Of a stretch of 64,000 nt of DNA, positions 41,901-50,899 are shown one piece after another. The position numbers were made by a program, and so were the translations under genes. The notes under the pieces are model-generated. The model had not been told where the DNA came from. It worked only from the letters and a program-made list of their open reading frames with translations, and made no database searches. The stretch is from Ruminococcus sp. (GTDB lineage: Bacteria; Bacillota; Clostridia; Oscillospirales; Ruminococcaceae): contig JAGAQC010000001.1 in NCBI GenBank assembly GCA_017622925.1, forward strand, positions 1-64,000, written 5' to 3'. Numbering within the stretch: the first letter of the stretch is position 1; the number at the start of each line of letters is the position of its first letter.

Positions 41901-43860
41901 AGTCACAGTCGCAAGATCGGCAGGCTTTTGTTTTGGGGTTGACAGAGCCGTAAAAATGGTGTATAATGAATTGGAGAGCAATACTAAAGTAGCTACTCTC
42001 GGTCCTATAATCCACAATCAGGACGTCGTAAACGATATGAAAGCCAAGGGCGCAAGGGTAGTCGAGTCGGTTGACGAGCTGCTTCCCGACGAAACGGTCG
42101 TTATCCGTTCTCACGGCGTAGGCAGGGCGGTTTACGACAGGATAGCGGAAAAGGGCTGCCGAATGCTTGACGCGACCTGTCCTTTCGTAGCGAAAATTCA
42201 CAGGATAGTCGCCGAAAAGTCCAAAGAGGGCTACATGATACTCATAGCAGGCGATGTGAACCACCCCGAAGTTCAAGGAATCATTGGACATTGTGAACAA
42301 AATTGTATTGTTTTTAGGGATAACATTGAGCTAAAACACGTTTTTGAGAAAAACGGGAATTTTTTGGAAAAAAAGCTTGCATTCGTTGCGCAAACAACGT
42401 ATAATATAATAGAATGGGAAGAATGTTTGAAGGTGATCCCAAAAGGCAATCCCGATATTGTCATATTCGATACCATATGCAGCGCCACCGATACAAGGCA
42501 GTCAGATGCGGCTGAGCTTGCTAAAAGCTCTGATGTCATGCTCGTTGTCGGAGGAAAACACAGCTCCAACACGGTCAAGCTTTACGAGGTGTGCAGCCGT
42601 TACTGCAAAACGTATCACATAGAAAATTCGGACGAGCTTTCATCTTTGATGCTGCCCTGTGCCGGCAAAATCGGCATAACAGCCGGGGCTTCAACGCCGG
42701 CATATATAATCAAGGAGGTACAAACCACTATGACAGAAAATGTTAATCTTACTGCAAATCAGGATGAGGAGATCGACTTCGCTGAGGCTCTCGATCAGTC
42801 ATTCAAAAAAATACATACAGGAGAAAAAGTCAAGGGCATAGTTGTAGGCATAGATAATGCCGAGATCACCGTTGATTTGGGAACAAAACACACAGGCTAC
42901 GTTAAGCTTGAGGACCTTACGGACGACTCGACAAAGAAGCCCGCTGACCTCGTTGCAGTCGGCGATGAGATCGACCTTATCGTTATCAAGGTAAACGACA
43001 GCGAGGGTACTGTCGCTCTCTCCAAGAGAAAGGTTGACGAGCAGGCAGGCTACGACACGGTCGTTAAGGCTAAGGAAGACGGTACAGTCCTCGAGGGTAC
43101 TGTAAGCCGTATTGTAAATAAGGGCGTTACTCTTAATTACATGGGCGTAAGAGTTTTCATTCCCGCTTCACAGTCGGGTCTCCCGAGAGGCGCAGAGCTT
43201 GACCAGCTTAATAAGCAGAAGGTACAGTTCAAGATCATTGAGGTAGACGAGGGCGGCAAAAAGAGAGCCGTTGGTTCTATAAAGGCTGTTGACGCTGCAA
43301 AGAAAGAAGAAGCGCGCGCCGCATTCTGGGCAGGAGCTGAGATCGGCAAGACGTATGTGGGCAAGGTAAAGTCCCTTACAAGCTTCGGTGCATTCGTTGA
43401 CCTCGGCGGTATCGACGGCATGGTTCATATTTCTGAGCTTTCATGGAAGAGGATCAAGCACCCCAACGAGGTAGTTTCCGTTGGCGATACTCTTGAAGTA
43501 TACATCAAGGATCTCAACGCAGAGGAAAACAGAATTTCTCTCGGCTTCAAGAAGGCTGAGGATAATCCGTGGGAGATATTCAAGTCCAACTACAGCGTAG
43601 GCGATGTTGTTAAGGCTACTATCGTATCTATCACAAGCTTCGGAGCTTTCGCTCAGATCATTGACGGAGTTGACGGACTTATCCATATTTCTCAGCTTGC
43701 CGATAAGAAAGTTGAGAACGTAAAGGATATTGTTTCCGTAGGCGACGTTGTGGACGTTAAGATCATTGACATCGACTCCGAGACAAAGAGGATCAGCATT
43801 TCTATGCGCGCTCTTGCCGAGGACGCTGCCGATGATGAAGAATACGACGACGAGGATTGA
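41893..43860 (+). CDS. ispH-rpsA: IspH (HMBPP reductase) fused to ribosomal protein S1
   Basis: 655 residues. Residues 1-280 are IspH, the last enzyme of the MEP isoprenoid pathway; cluster cysteines are in RSAGFCFGVDRA, LDATCPFVAKI and DTICSATDTRQ. From about 280 on are four S1 RNA-binding domains (VKGIVVGIDNAEITVDLG, VLEGTVSRIVNKGV, YVGKVKSLTSFGAFVDLGG, VKATIVSITSFGAFAQI) and an acidic tail. The fusion is known in many clostridia. An in-frame ATG at 42730 sits 10 nt after a full AAGGAGGT, and a promoter-like site lies inside ispH, so S1 could also be made alone (42730-43860, 376 residues). Confidence 0.94.
   Translation: MSKVTVARSAGFCFGVDRAVKMVYNELESNTKVATLGPIIHNQDVVNDMKAKGARVVESVDELLPDETVVIRSHGVGRAVYDRIAEKGCRMLDATCPFVAKIHRIVAEKSKEGYMILIAGDVNHPEVQGIIGHCEQNCIVFRDNIELKHVFEKNGNFLEKKLAFVAQTTYNIIEWEECLKVIPKGNPDIVIFDTICSATDTRQSDAAELAKSSDVMLVVGGKHSSNTVKLYEVCSRYCKTYHIENSDELSSLMLPCAGKIGITAGASTPAYIIKEVQTTMTENVNLTANQDEEIDFAEALDQSFKKIHTGEKVKGIVVGIDNAEITVDLGTKHTGYVKLEDLTDDSTKKPADLVAVGDEIDLIVIKVNDSEGTVALSKRKVDEQAGYDTVVKAKEDGTVLEGTVSRIVNKGVTLNYMGVRVFIPASQSGLPRGAELDQLNKQKVQFKIIEVDEGGKKRAVGSIKAVDAAKKEEARAAFWAGAEIGKTYVGKVKSLTSFGAFVDLGGIDGMVHISELSWKRIKHPNEVVSVGDTLEVYIKDLNAEENRISLGFKKAEDNPWEIFKSNYSVGDVVKATIVSITSFGAFAQIIDGVDGLIHISQLADKKVENVKDIVSVGDVVDVKIIDIDSETKRISISMRALAEDAADDEEYDDED
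42377..42405 (+). promoter_or_regulatory. Possible internal promoter within ispH
   Basis: TTGCAT at 42377-42382, 17-nt spacer, and a perfect TATAAT at 42400-42405, in an AT-rich patch of the ispH coding region about 325 nt before the internal S1 start. The -35 is weak (three of six). Confidence 0.4.
42712..42732 (+). promoter_or_regulatory. Internal ribosome-binding site and start codon for S1
   Basis: AAGGAGGT at 42712-42719 followed after 10 nt by an in-frame ATG at 42730, exactly at the boundary between the IspH and S1 parts. The codons also read Lys-Glu-Val, so chance occurrence cannot be excluded. Confidence 0.55.
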
Positions 43861-43884
43861 TTTTTCGCTGTATTAGTATGAATT

Positions 43885-43915
43885 AAAGGGCTGTGCTGTA
43901 AGGTGCAGCCCTTTT
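43885..43915 (+). terminator. Terminator after ispH-rpsA
   Basis: AAAGGGCTG and CAGCCCTTT form a stem around a 12-nt loop, ending in TTTT, 25 nt after the stop codon. Confidence 0.8.
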
Positions 43916-43935
43916 CAGCATGGGGAGGGGATTTT

Positions 43936-44829
43936 GTGAATAATTATGATGATCCGCACAGAAAAGCGTCCGACGACTACAATAACGGTACGATAGATGA
44001 AAAGATGTGTCCCTTGTGCGGAACTATTCTTCCGGGGAACGTCAGATTCTGTACCGAATGCGGCACGGTACAGGAAACTCAGAAGCGGAAAAAAGAAGGG
44101 GAAAATAAACGCTTGATAGCTGTTTTTATTGCATTAGCCGCTGTCGTTCTTGCGGTTATAGCTGTAAATCTTGTTTTTTATATACTTGCAAATAAAGAGA
44201 ATACTAAAAAACGCCTTGACGGAACTTACCACGGAATCTCGGTCAATGTGTCCGATATAAGCGTGCCTGAAATACCGAATATTGACGAATTCTCGGACTT
44301 AACTGAAAATGCCGCTGCTTCGGAGAATTATACAGAGAAATACCCCGATGGAAACTATAGGATAGGCGAGGATATTCCCAAGGGTACATATATACTGACG
44401 GTGAGCGACAGCAACTTTGACGATATGCGGAGAGAGGCGTATTATGCGATATACAGCGATCCCGAATGTAATAACGTTATCAGCGGCAAGTGGTTTGAAA
44501 GCTCCGCAATAGTTAAACTTGAAACGGACGGTTACATAAAATTTTCGTGGTGCGAGGCTGTTGCGCTCGATGATTTTGACGGCGAAAACAGTCCCTTTGA
44601 ACACTCGGGAATGTTTCGCTGCGGAATTGATTTTGAAGCGGGAACATACAGGCTCGTACCCACGACAGATCAGGGCTATCAGATGTATTACGTTCACGAG
44701 AACGTTGATTCCATAGACTATGACGTCATTTATAGGGAGGGGAATCACGGCTTTCCCGAGGGTACGGAGGTTACTGTCAAAGAGGGCGAGATACTCGAAT
44801 TAAGCTACTGCATTCTTGAAAAATCATGA
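43936..44829 (+). CDS. Zinc-ribbon, single-membrane-pass protein with duplicated extracellular domain
   Basis: 297 residues from GTG 43936, chosen because GGGGAGGGG lies 5 nt upstream. A zinc ribbon CPLCGTILPGNVRFCTECG at about 21-39 is followed by a basic stretch, a membrane helix near 57-80 and an extracellular part. The latter contains two similar units, DGNYRIGEDIPKGTYIL and GMFRCGIDFEAGTYRL, a pattern seen in several Firmicute surface proteins. No known function. It follows the rpsA terminator and precedes the GH9 promoter, so it is probably transcribed alone. Confidence 0.75.
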   Translation: MNNYDDPHRKASDDYNNGTIDEKMCPLCGTILPGNVRFCTECGTVQETQKRKKEGENKRLIAVFIALAAVVLAVIAVNLVFYILANKENTKKRLDGTYHGISVNVSDISVPEIPNIDEFSDLTENAAASENYTEKYPDGNYRIGEDIPKGTYILTVSDSNFDDMRREAYYAIYSDPECNNVISGKWFESSAIVKLETDGYIKFSWCEAVALDDFDGENSPFEHSGMFRCGIDFEAGTYRLVPTTDQGYQMYYVHENVDSIDYDVIYREGNHGFPEGTEVTVKEGEILELSYCILEKS

Positions 44830-44837
44830 AAATTATC

Positions 44838-44866
44838 TTGACAAATCGGTAAAAATAGTGTATAGT
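44838..44866 (+). promoter_or_regulatory. Promoter of the first GH9 gene
   Basis: TTGACA at 44838-44843 (perfect), 17-nt spacer, TATAGT at 44861-44866. The leader to the ATG is about 65 nt. Confidence 0.85.
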
Positions 44867-44938
44867 AAAATTACGGATATTTAGTTGGTCTGTCGAGAGA
44901 AATATGACAGACGATCTGAACGAGGGGGTAATTAACTT

Positions 44939-47356
44939 ATGAAACTAAAAAAATTTACGGCGGCGCTGTCCGCTATGGCTGTTTCGGCAGGTATGCTTTC
45001 GGCTCTGCCCGTGGCGCAGTCCTCTGCGGCTGTTGACGTCAACTACGGCGAGGCTTTGCAGAAGTCGCTTTTCTTCTATGAGGTTCAGCAGGCAGGCGTT
45101 TTGCCCGAGTGGAACTCCGTTTCATGGAGAGCTGATTCCATGGTCAATGAGGACGGAACTCCTACTGACGTTGTGGACGGCGGTTGGTTCGATGCAGGAG
45201 ATCACTTTAAATTTACGCTTACAAATGCCTATAGCGCGTCAATTCTTGCATGGGGATATATGGAATATAAGGACGCTGTAGATAAGGCGGGACTTGGCGA
45301 GGCTTACAAAAACAACCTTAAATGGGGCATAGATTATGTCCTTGCCGCAGACCGCGGAAGCGGAAAAATGGTCGGCACGATAGGCGACTTTACAGGCGGT
45401 TCAACTGACCATAACATCTGGTGCAGCGCCGAGGTCTACCTCAGAAAGCATCACCTTAACAACGACGATTGGGAGCGCCCCTACGATATTATAGAAAATT
45501 CCACCGTTGCAGCTCTTTCCGCAGCCGTTCTTGCGCAGGGCTATATGCTTTTCAAGGATACCGACCCTACAAAGGCTGAGGAATATCTTGAACACGCAAA
45601 GGACCTTTTCGACGGCGCGGATAAGATACGTGATACAAAGGACGTAGGCGGCATGGCAGGAATGTATAATACGTCAACATGGATAGACGACTGTATGTAT
45701 GCCGCTTGCTGGCTCTATAAGGCAACGGGCGACAAGCAGTACCTTGACAAGATCGAAAAGGATTATATCCCGAACTTCCCCACAGAAAGCCAGTCTACAG
45801 ATTGGAAGTATACATGGGGTCTTGCATGGGACGATACAACGCAGGCTGCGGCTCTCCTCTATGCGCAGATCACGGGCAAGGAAGAATGGATAAACCACAT
45901 CGACAAGCATATCCGCTACTGGATGAACGAGGGCAGCGCAGGCGGACTTAAACCTTTTGAGGGAAAAGTTACCCCCGGCGGTCTTTCGCATCTTACAAAC
46001 TGGGGCTGTCTCCGCCATGCGGCAAATACGGCGTTCCTCGCTAAGCTTGCAAGCGATACCGTATTCAAGGAGGATTCCGCAAAGTCTGAGAAGTACAATA
46101 AATGGGCTGACAGTCAGATGAATTACTGTTTCGGCGATAATGAGGAAAATATCAGCTATGTGCTTGGAATGGGCGAAAAAAATCCGACTGCGATCCACCA
46201 CAGAACGGCTTCGGGTATTCACGACGATCACTGGAACGAGCTTGGTCAGGAATCAGGCGGCGACGAGGGCTGGCAGACAGAATATGCTCATACCCTTTAC
46301 GGCGCGCTTATCGGCGGTCCGGACAGCTCGGGCAGCTATGGAAGCTATAAGGTTTCGGATTATCAGTATACAGAGGTCGCAATTGACTATAATGCAGGAT
46401 ATACGGCTTCTCTCTGCGCTATGATAGACGATTACGGCGGAGAAAAGCTTGCCGACTTCCCTACAAAGGAAGCTCCCAAGTGGGCTGAATGGAAAATGGC
46501 GGCTGTCCTCAACGGGAAGGGCGACAGCTATTCGGAAATAAAGGCGTGGACGATGAATCACACGGCATGGCCTGCGCGAGTATATAAGGACATCAAGTAC
46601 CGCTATTTCTTCGACATTTCGGAGGTTTTGGCAGCAGGACTTTCTGTTGACAACATCTCTCTGGAGGTCAAGTCTCAGCAGTACAAAGAGGGCGATGCCG
46701 GATTTGGAGTCTCCAACGGAATTCACAAGTATGAGGGCGATCCTACGGGAAATACCTACTATGCAGAGATAGCTTTCGAGGACGGCAGAGCGATCATGCC
46801 TACGGGACAGAGCGAACATCGTGACGAGGTTCAGTTCAGACTTTCAATTCCCGACGCTATCGACGGTAAACCTACAAAGGGCGCATGGGATCCCACGAAC
46901 GACTGGTCTTACGAGGGCATTGAGGACTGTGATAATATCAAGTCCACCGATGCGTACAACGGTAACATTACGATGTACGTAAACGACATTCTCGTTTGGG
47001 GAACCGAGCCTGACGGTACTACCGCTGTTGCAGGCGCAGACCTCGGCAGCTCGGGCGGAGAAATTTCCACCCCCACAGAACCTCAGGTAAAGCCTACGAC
47101 CTCGCAGCCCGCTCCGACAACACCCCCGGGCGACTATCTTGCAGGCGACGCTAACTGCGACGGCGTTGTGACTATCGCCGATTCTACGGCTATTCTCCAG
47201 CATCTTGGAAATCAGGATAAGTACGGTCTTTCCGAGCAGGGAGCGATAAACGGCGATGTAAACGGCGAGTCGGGAATCACACCTGACGATGCTCTTGTAA
47301 TTGCCAAAGTTGACGCTAAAATTATAAAACTCGAAGATCTTCCTTTAAAGAAATAA
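44939..47356 (+). CDS. Cellulosomal GH9 endoglucanase with CBM3 and dockerin
   Basis: 805 residues: signal peptide to about residue 31 (ending SSAA), GH9 catalytic domain to about 490, a CBM3c-like module about 510-665, a Pro/Thr linker near 695-720 and a type I dockerin at about 722-800 (GDANCDGVVTIADSTAILQ, then GDVNGESGITPDDALVIAK). Catalytic features of GH9 are visible: GGWFDAGDHFKF with the base aspartates, AIHHRTASG, and YTEVAIDYNAG with the acid glutamate. GH9-CBM3c enzymes are usually processive endoglucanases. GAGGGGG precedes the ATG. It has its own promoter and terminator. Confidence 0.94.
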   Translation: MKLKKFTAALSAMAVSAGMLSALPVAQSSAAVDVNYGEALQKSLFFYEVQQAGVLPEWNSVSWRADSMVNEDGTPTDVVDGGWFDAGDHFKFTLTNAYSASILAWGYMEYKDAVDKAGLGEAYKNNLKWGIDYVLAADRGSGKMVGTIGDFTGGSTDHNIWCSAEVYLRKHHLNNDDWERPYDIIENSTVAALSAAVLAQGYMLFKDTDPTKAEEYLEHAKDLFDGADKIRDTKDVGGMAGMYNTSTWIDDCMYAACWLYKATGDKQYLDKIEKDYIPNFPTESQSTDWKYTWGLAWDDTTQAAALLYAQITGKEEWINHIDKHIRYWMNEGSAGGLKPFEGKVTPGGLSHLTNWGCLRHAANTAFLAKLASDTVFKEDSAKSEKYNKWADSQMNYCFGDNEENISYVLGMGEKNPTAIHHRTASGIHDDHWNELGQESGGDEGWQTEYAHTLYGALIGGPDSSGSYGSYKVSDYQYTEVAIDYNAGYTASLCAMIDDYGGEKLADFPTKEAPKWAEWKMAAVLNGKGDSYSEIKAWTMNHTAWPARVYKDIKYRYFFDISEVLAAGLSVDNISLEVKSQQYKEGDAGFGVSNGIHKYEGDPTGNTYYAEIAFEDGRAIMPTGQSEHRDEVQFRLSIPDAIDGKPTKGAWDPTNDWSYEGIEDCDNIKSTDAYNGNITMYVNDILVWGTEPDGTTAVAGADLGSSGGEISTPTEPQVKPTTSQPAPTTPPGDYLAGDANCDGVVTIADSTAILQHLGNQDKYGLSEQGAINGDVNGESGITPDDALVIAKVDAKIIKLEDLPLKK

Positions 47357-47370
47357 CTTATTCATAATTT

Positions 47371-47404
47371 GAAAACAAAGAGGGATTCGTTCCTCTTTGT
47401 TTTC
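47371..47404 (+). terminator. Terminator after the first GH9 gene
   Basis: GAAAACAAAGAGG and CCTCTTTGTTTTC form a 13-bp perfect stem with a 7-nt loop, 15 nt after the stop codon. Confidence 0.85.
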
Positions 47405-47477
47405 ATATTGCTATTGTCAAAAATACACAAAAATAACACGTTGTTATTATAGGAATATACGAAATTTCAGAAAGCTA

Positions 47478-47506
47478 TTTACTTTTTTTGAGTTATATAC
47501 TATAAT
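47478..47506 (+). promoter_or_regulatory. Possible promoter of the second GH9 gene
   Basis: TTTACT at 47478-47483, 17-nt spacer, perfect TATAAT at 47501-47506. It implies a leader of about 145 nt; nothing further was recognised in that leader. Confidence 0.5.
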
Positions 47507-47656
47507 TAGGATAACGGAAAGCGGCAGGTGCAGATTATGCCGCTCGTCATACTTTTCTCTATGGAGGAGAGTATATATCACACATATAATCGCAGCGTAT
47601 GCACTGGCGCGGCGTTATAGAAACATAATTTTAAAATTTTATGGGAGGGTATACAA

Positions 47657-50600
47657 ATGCACAAGAAAATTTCTAAGGCAATTGCCGGAAGTCTTATGTC
47701 TATGGCTATGCTCGCTACTGCCGTTACCGGCACGATCGCTCCTCTGAGCGCTTCGGCAGGTCAGGTGCTTGGTGAGACGTCGTTTACAAATAAGGCTCTG
47801 CCTTGGCACACATGTGAAACGTCTCCTGCTAAGCAGGACTTCAGACTTGAAGACGAAGCGTTCCATATTACAGTAAAGGTTCCGGAGGGCGGCGAAAAGT
47901 CCAAGTGGGATCTTCAGTTCCGTCACAGAAATCTTAACTTCAAGGCAGGCCATGAATACGAGGTAAGCTTTAAGGTTAAGGCTAAGAGAAGCGGTATGGA
48001 GCTTTGCTCTAAGATCGGTGATATTTCTGGTAATGATGAATACTTCAGCCTTAAAGACGGTCAGTTCGTCATGGGCATCAGCATGGGCGGTGATTGGGGT
48101 AACGCTGTAAAGCTTACTACCGAATATCAGACATTCTCAGGTACGTTCAAGCCTACAAAGGATCTTGAGGCTGCTGAGTGGACATTCCACTATGCTAAGG
48201 ATTCCAACGGCTATGGCGGCAACGCTCAGGAGGGCGACGAGCTTTGGTTTGACGATATGTCCATCATATGCAAGACCTGCGGTGATGGCGGTGAATGCGA
48301 CGCAGACCCGAACAAGTCATACGGCGCTACAAACCGTGACTACGGCGCAACTTTCACAGACGAGATCGCAGAATATATGACAGTTGACGGAAAGTCCGTA
48401 AACTTTGTTTCTGTAAACCAGATCGGTTACTATCCAAATCTGGCTAAGGTTGCCGTTCTCGGCGATAACCAGGGCGACGTTCTGCCTAACGCTACAAAGA
48501 TTACTCTCAGCGGCACATACGGATTTGACGTATGCGATGCTGCTACGGGTGAGGTCAAATGGTCAGGCACATCTACTGCTCCTCAGAAGGACGGAGATTC
48601 TGCCGACAGCGTTTGCAAGCTCGATTTCTCTGAGTTCAATGTTCCCGGCAGATACTACATCAAGATTCAGGGACAGGATTGGAGATCGTTCGAGTTCAAT
48701 ATCGGCGATAACATCTACTATGATGAGTCTCACAACCTCCTCACAAACGCTATGAACTACTTCTATCAGAACCGTTCAGGTATTGATATTGAAGACGAAT
48801 ACTGTACATCAGGCGGCTCTGACGGCAAGGGTACAGGAATGGGTCACAAGGGCGGTCATAAGACCGATACGGCTTCTATCCAGAAGATTTGGAAGAACGA
48901 GTACGCATCTAAGGAAGAGGCTACTTCTACCTACAAGTCAGGCACACTTACCGCAAACGGCGGTTGGTACGATGCCGGTGACCACGGTAAGTACGTTGTA
49001 AACGGCGGTATTTCTATTTGGACGCTCCAGAATATGTATGAGAGAGCTATTAAGACAGAAGAGGGCAAGGCTAAGTTTGCCGACGGTTCAGGCACAGTTG
49101 TTGTTCCTGAGGCAGGCAACGGAGTTCCCGATGTTCTTGATGAAGCTGCTGTTGAACTTGACTGGATCGCACAGATGAAGGTTACTTCAAGCGATACTGC
49201 ATGGGGCAAGTACGAAGGTCTTTACTATCACAAGCTCCACGACCATAAGTGGACTGGTCTTGCTACCAGACCTTGGGACTATGACAAGCCTACGATGGAT
49301 AACGGTCAGAAGGGTTGGGGAACAACTCGTATCGTAAAGCCTCCGACGTTCGCTGCTACGCTTAACTATGCTGCTTGTGCCGGTCAGGCTGCAAGACTTT
49401 GGCAGGATTATGACGGCACTAAGGCTGAGACATACCTCAAAACAGCTGTTGAGGCATTCAAGGCATATAAAGAGTATTACTATCCTTATGATGATACAAA
49501 GACTACACATCCGACACTGAATTGCGAGTGCCCGAAGGAAGAGATCAGAGAGGATTCTCTGTACGCTCCTATGTGGCAGGCAAAGGGCGGCGGACCTTAC
49601 GGTGATAACAACGTTCTTGACGACGCTTACTGGGCAGCTTGCGAGATCTACCTTTCTGCAAAGGCAATGGGCGACGACGCTACAGCATCAAAGTTCAAGG
49701 CTATCATGGACGAATCCGAGTACGCTTACACATGTAACACAGCTATGGTAGGCGGCGAGAACAAGGACGGCTCGTTCACATCGTTCAACTGGGGTAATAC
49801 TGCTTCCGCAGGTACTCTCTCGCTTGCTCTCCACGAAGATATGCTCGATGCTTCCGAGTTTACAAAGGTTCAGTCAAATATCAAGAAGGCTGCCGACGAC
49901 TATATCGCTCAGGAAGAAAAGCAGGGCTACGGTATTCCTTATAAGGCTCCCGCAGAAGCTTACAACGACCCGAACAACCTCGATCCTTCCGTTATGATCA
50001 AGGGTTACGAGTGGGGTTCAAACTCAATGGTAATCAACAACAGTATCGTTATGGCTTACGCTTACGATATTGACAATGATATTAAGTACATGAACGGCGT
50101 TTCCAAGGCTCTTGACTATCTCTTTGGTACAAACCCGCTTTCATTCTCATTCGTAACAGGCTACGGTACTTATGTTGAGAAGAATCCTCACCACAGATAC
50201 TGGTCTTACGAGCTTGATAAGACTCTGCCTATGGCTCCCGATGGAATCCTTTCCGGCGGTCCTAACGCAGGTCTCCAGGATCCTTATGTACGCGCTCTTG
50301 CTTTCGTTCCCGGTGATCCTGACAACCCGTCGCAGAGATGCTTCGTTGACTCTATCGAAGCATGGTCTACAAACGAGGTAACTATCAACTGGAACGCTCC
50401 TCTTGCTTGGATCGCTTCCTTTATGCAGGACGAGGCAGCGGATGCTTCGGGTACTCCCGGACCTAAGCCCACTGATCCTACAGATCCTTCAACTCCTTCC
50501 GGTGATACTCTCTGGGGCGACGCTAACTGTGACGGTCAGGTAACTATCGCTGACTCTACAGCTATCCTCCAGGCTCTCGGTAATCCCGATAAGTACGGTC

Positions 50601-50755
50601 TGTCAGCTCAGGGTGCTATCAATGCTGACGTTATCGACAACGGCGACGGCGTTAAGACGTCTGATGCTCTTGCAATTCAGGCTGTTGACGCTAAGCTCAT
50701 TAAGCAGGCACAGTTCCCCATGTCACAGGCTGAGTACGACGCAGCTGCAAAGTAA
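47657..50755 (+). CDS. Cellulosomal GH9 cellulase with CBM4-like module, Ig-like domain and dockerin
   Basis: 1032 residues: signal peptide to about 35, a CBM4/9-like beta-sandwich about 36-205 ending in LWFDDMSI, an Ig-like CelD_N domain about 248-355 (VSVNQIGYYPNLAKVAVL), the GH9 domain about 360-930, a Pro/Asp-rich linker and a dockerin at about 955-1015 (GDANCDGQVTIADSTAILQ). Catalytic motifs: GGWYDAGDHGKYV, NPHHRYWSYE and WSTNEVTINWNAPLAW. The architecture resembles CbhA/CelK-type cellobiohydrolases. Codon choice (many GCT, AAG, ACA) differs from neighbours and hints at high expression. GGGAGG is the Shine-Dalgarno. Confidence 0.94.
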   Translation: MHKKISKAIAGSLMSMAMLATAVTGTIAPLSASAGQVLGETSFTNKALPWHTCETSPAKQDFRLEDEAFHITVKVPEGGEKSKWDLQFRHRNLNFKAGHEYEVSFKVKAKRSGMELCSKIGDISGNDEYFSLKDGQFVMGISMGGDWGNAVKLTTEYQTFSGTFKPTKDLEAAEWTFHYAKDSNGYGGNAQEGDELWFDDMSIICKTCGDGGECDADPNKSYGATNRDYGATFTDEIAEYMTVDGKSVNFVSVNQIGYYPNLAKVAVLGDNQGDVLPNATKITLSGTYGFDVCDAATGEVKWSGTSTAPQKDGDSADSVCKLDFSEFNVPGRYYIKIQGQDWRSFEFNIGDNIYYDESHNLLTNAMNYFYQNRSGIDIEDEYCTSGGSDGKGTGMGHKGGHKTDTASIQKIWKNEYASKEEATSTYKSGTLTANGGWYDAGDHGKYVVNGGISIWTLQNMYERAIKTEEGKAKFADGSGTVVVPEAGNGVPDVLDEAAVELDWIAQMKVTSSDTAWGKYEGLYYHKLHDHKWTGLATRPWDYDKPTMDNGQKGWGTTRIVKPPTFAATLNYAACAGQAARLWQDYDGTKAETYLKTAVEAFKAYKEYYYPYDDTKTTHPTLNCECPKEEIREDSLYAPMWQAKGGGPYGDNNVLDDAYWAACEIYLSAKAMGDDATASKFKAIMDESEYAYTCNTAMVGGENKDGSFTSFNWGNTASAGTLSLALHEDMLDASEFTKVQSNIKKAADDYIAQEEKQGYGIPYKAPAEAYNDPNNLDPSVMIKGYEWGSNSMVINNSIVMAYAYDIDNDIKYMNGVSKALDYLFGTNPLSFSFVTGYGTYVEKNPHHRYWSYELDKTLPMAPDGILSGGPNAGLQDPYVRALAFVPGDPDNPSQRCFVDSIEAWSTNEVTINWNAPLAWIASFMQDEAADASGTPGPKPTDPTDPSTPSGDTLWGDANCDGQVTIADSTAILQALGNPDKYGLSAQGAINADVIDNGDGVKTSDALAIQAVDAKLIKQAQFPMSQAEYDAAAK

Positions 50756-50774
50756 TTTGAATATTGCTAAAATT

Positions 50775-50799
50775 AAGGGACGCTTCGGCGTCCCTTTTT
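50775..50799 (+). terminator. Terminator after the second GH9 gene
   Basis: AAGGGACGC, loop TTCG, GCGTCCCTT, then TTT: a stable tetraloop hairpin 19 nt after the stop codon. Confidence 0.92.
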
Positions 50800-50823
50800 G
50801 TATGATTTAATATGCGGAAATAC

Positions 50824-50852
50824 TTGCTTTTTTTTTCAATATGTGGTATAAT
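50824..50852 (+). promoter_or_regulatory. Promoter of the yicC operon
   Basis: TTGCTT at 50824-50829, T-rich 17-nt spacer, perfect TATAAT at 50847-50852, about 48 nt before the yicC start codon. The genes downstream to the end of the window are tightly spaced and may be read from it. Confidence 0.6.
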
Positions 50853-50899
50853 AAAACAGTGTCTTTATGCGCAAACTTATACTGAAAGAAGGCGGTTTG

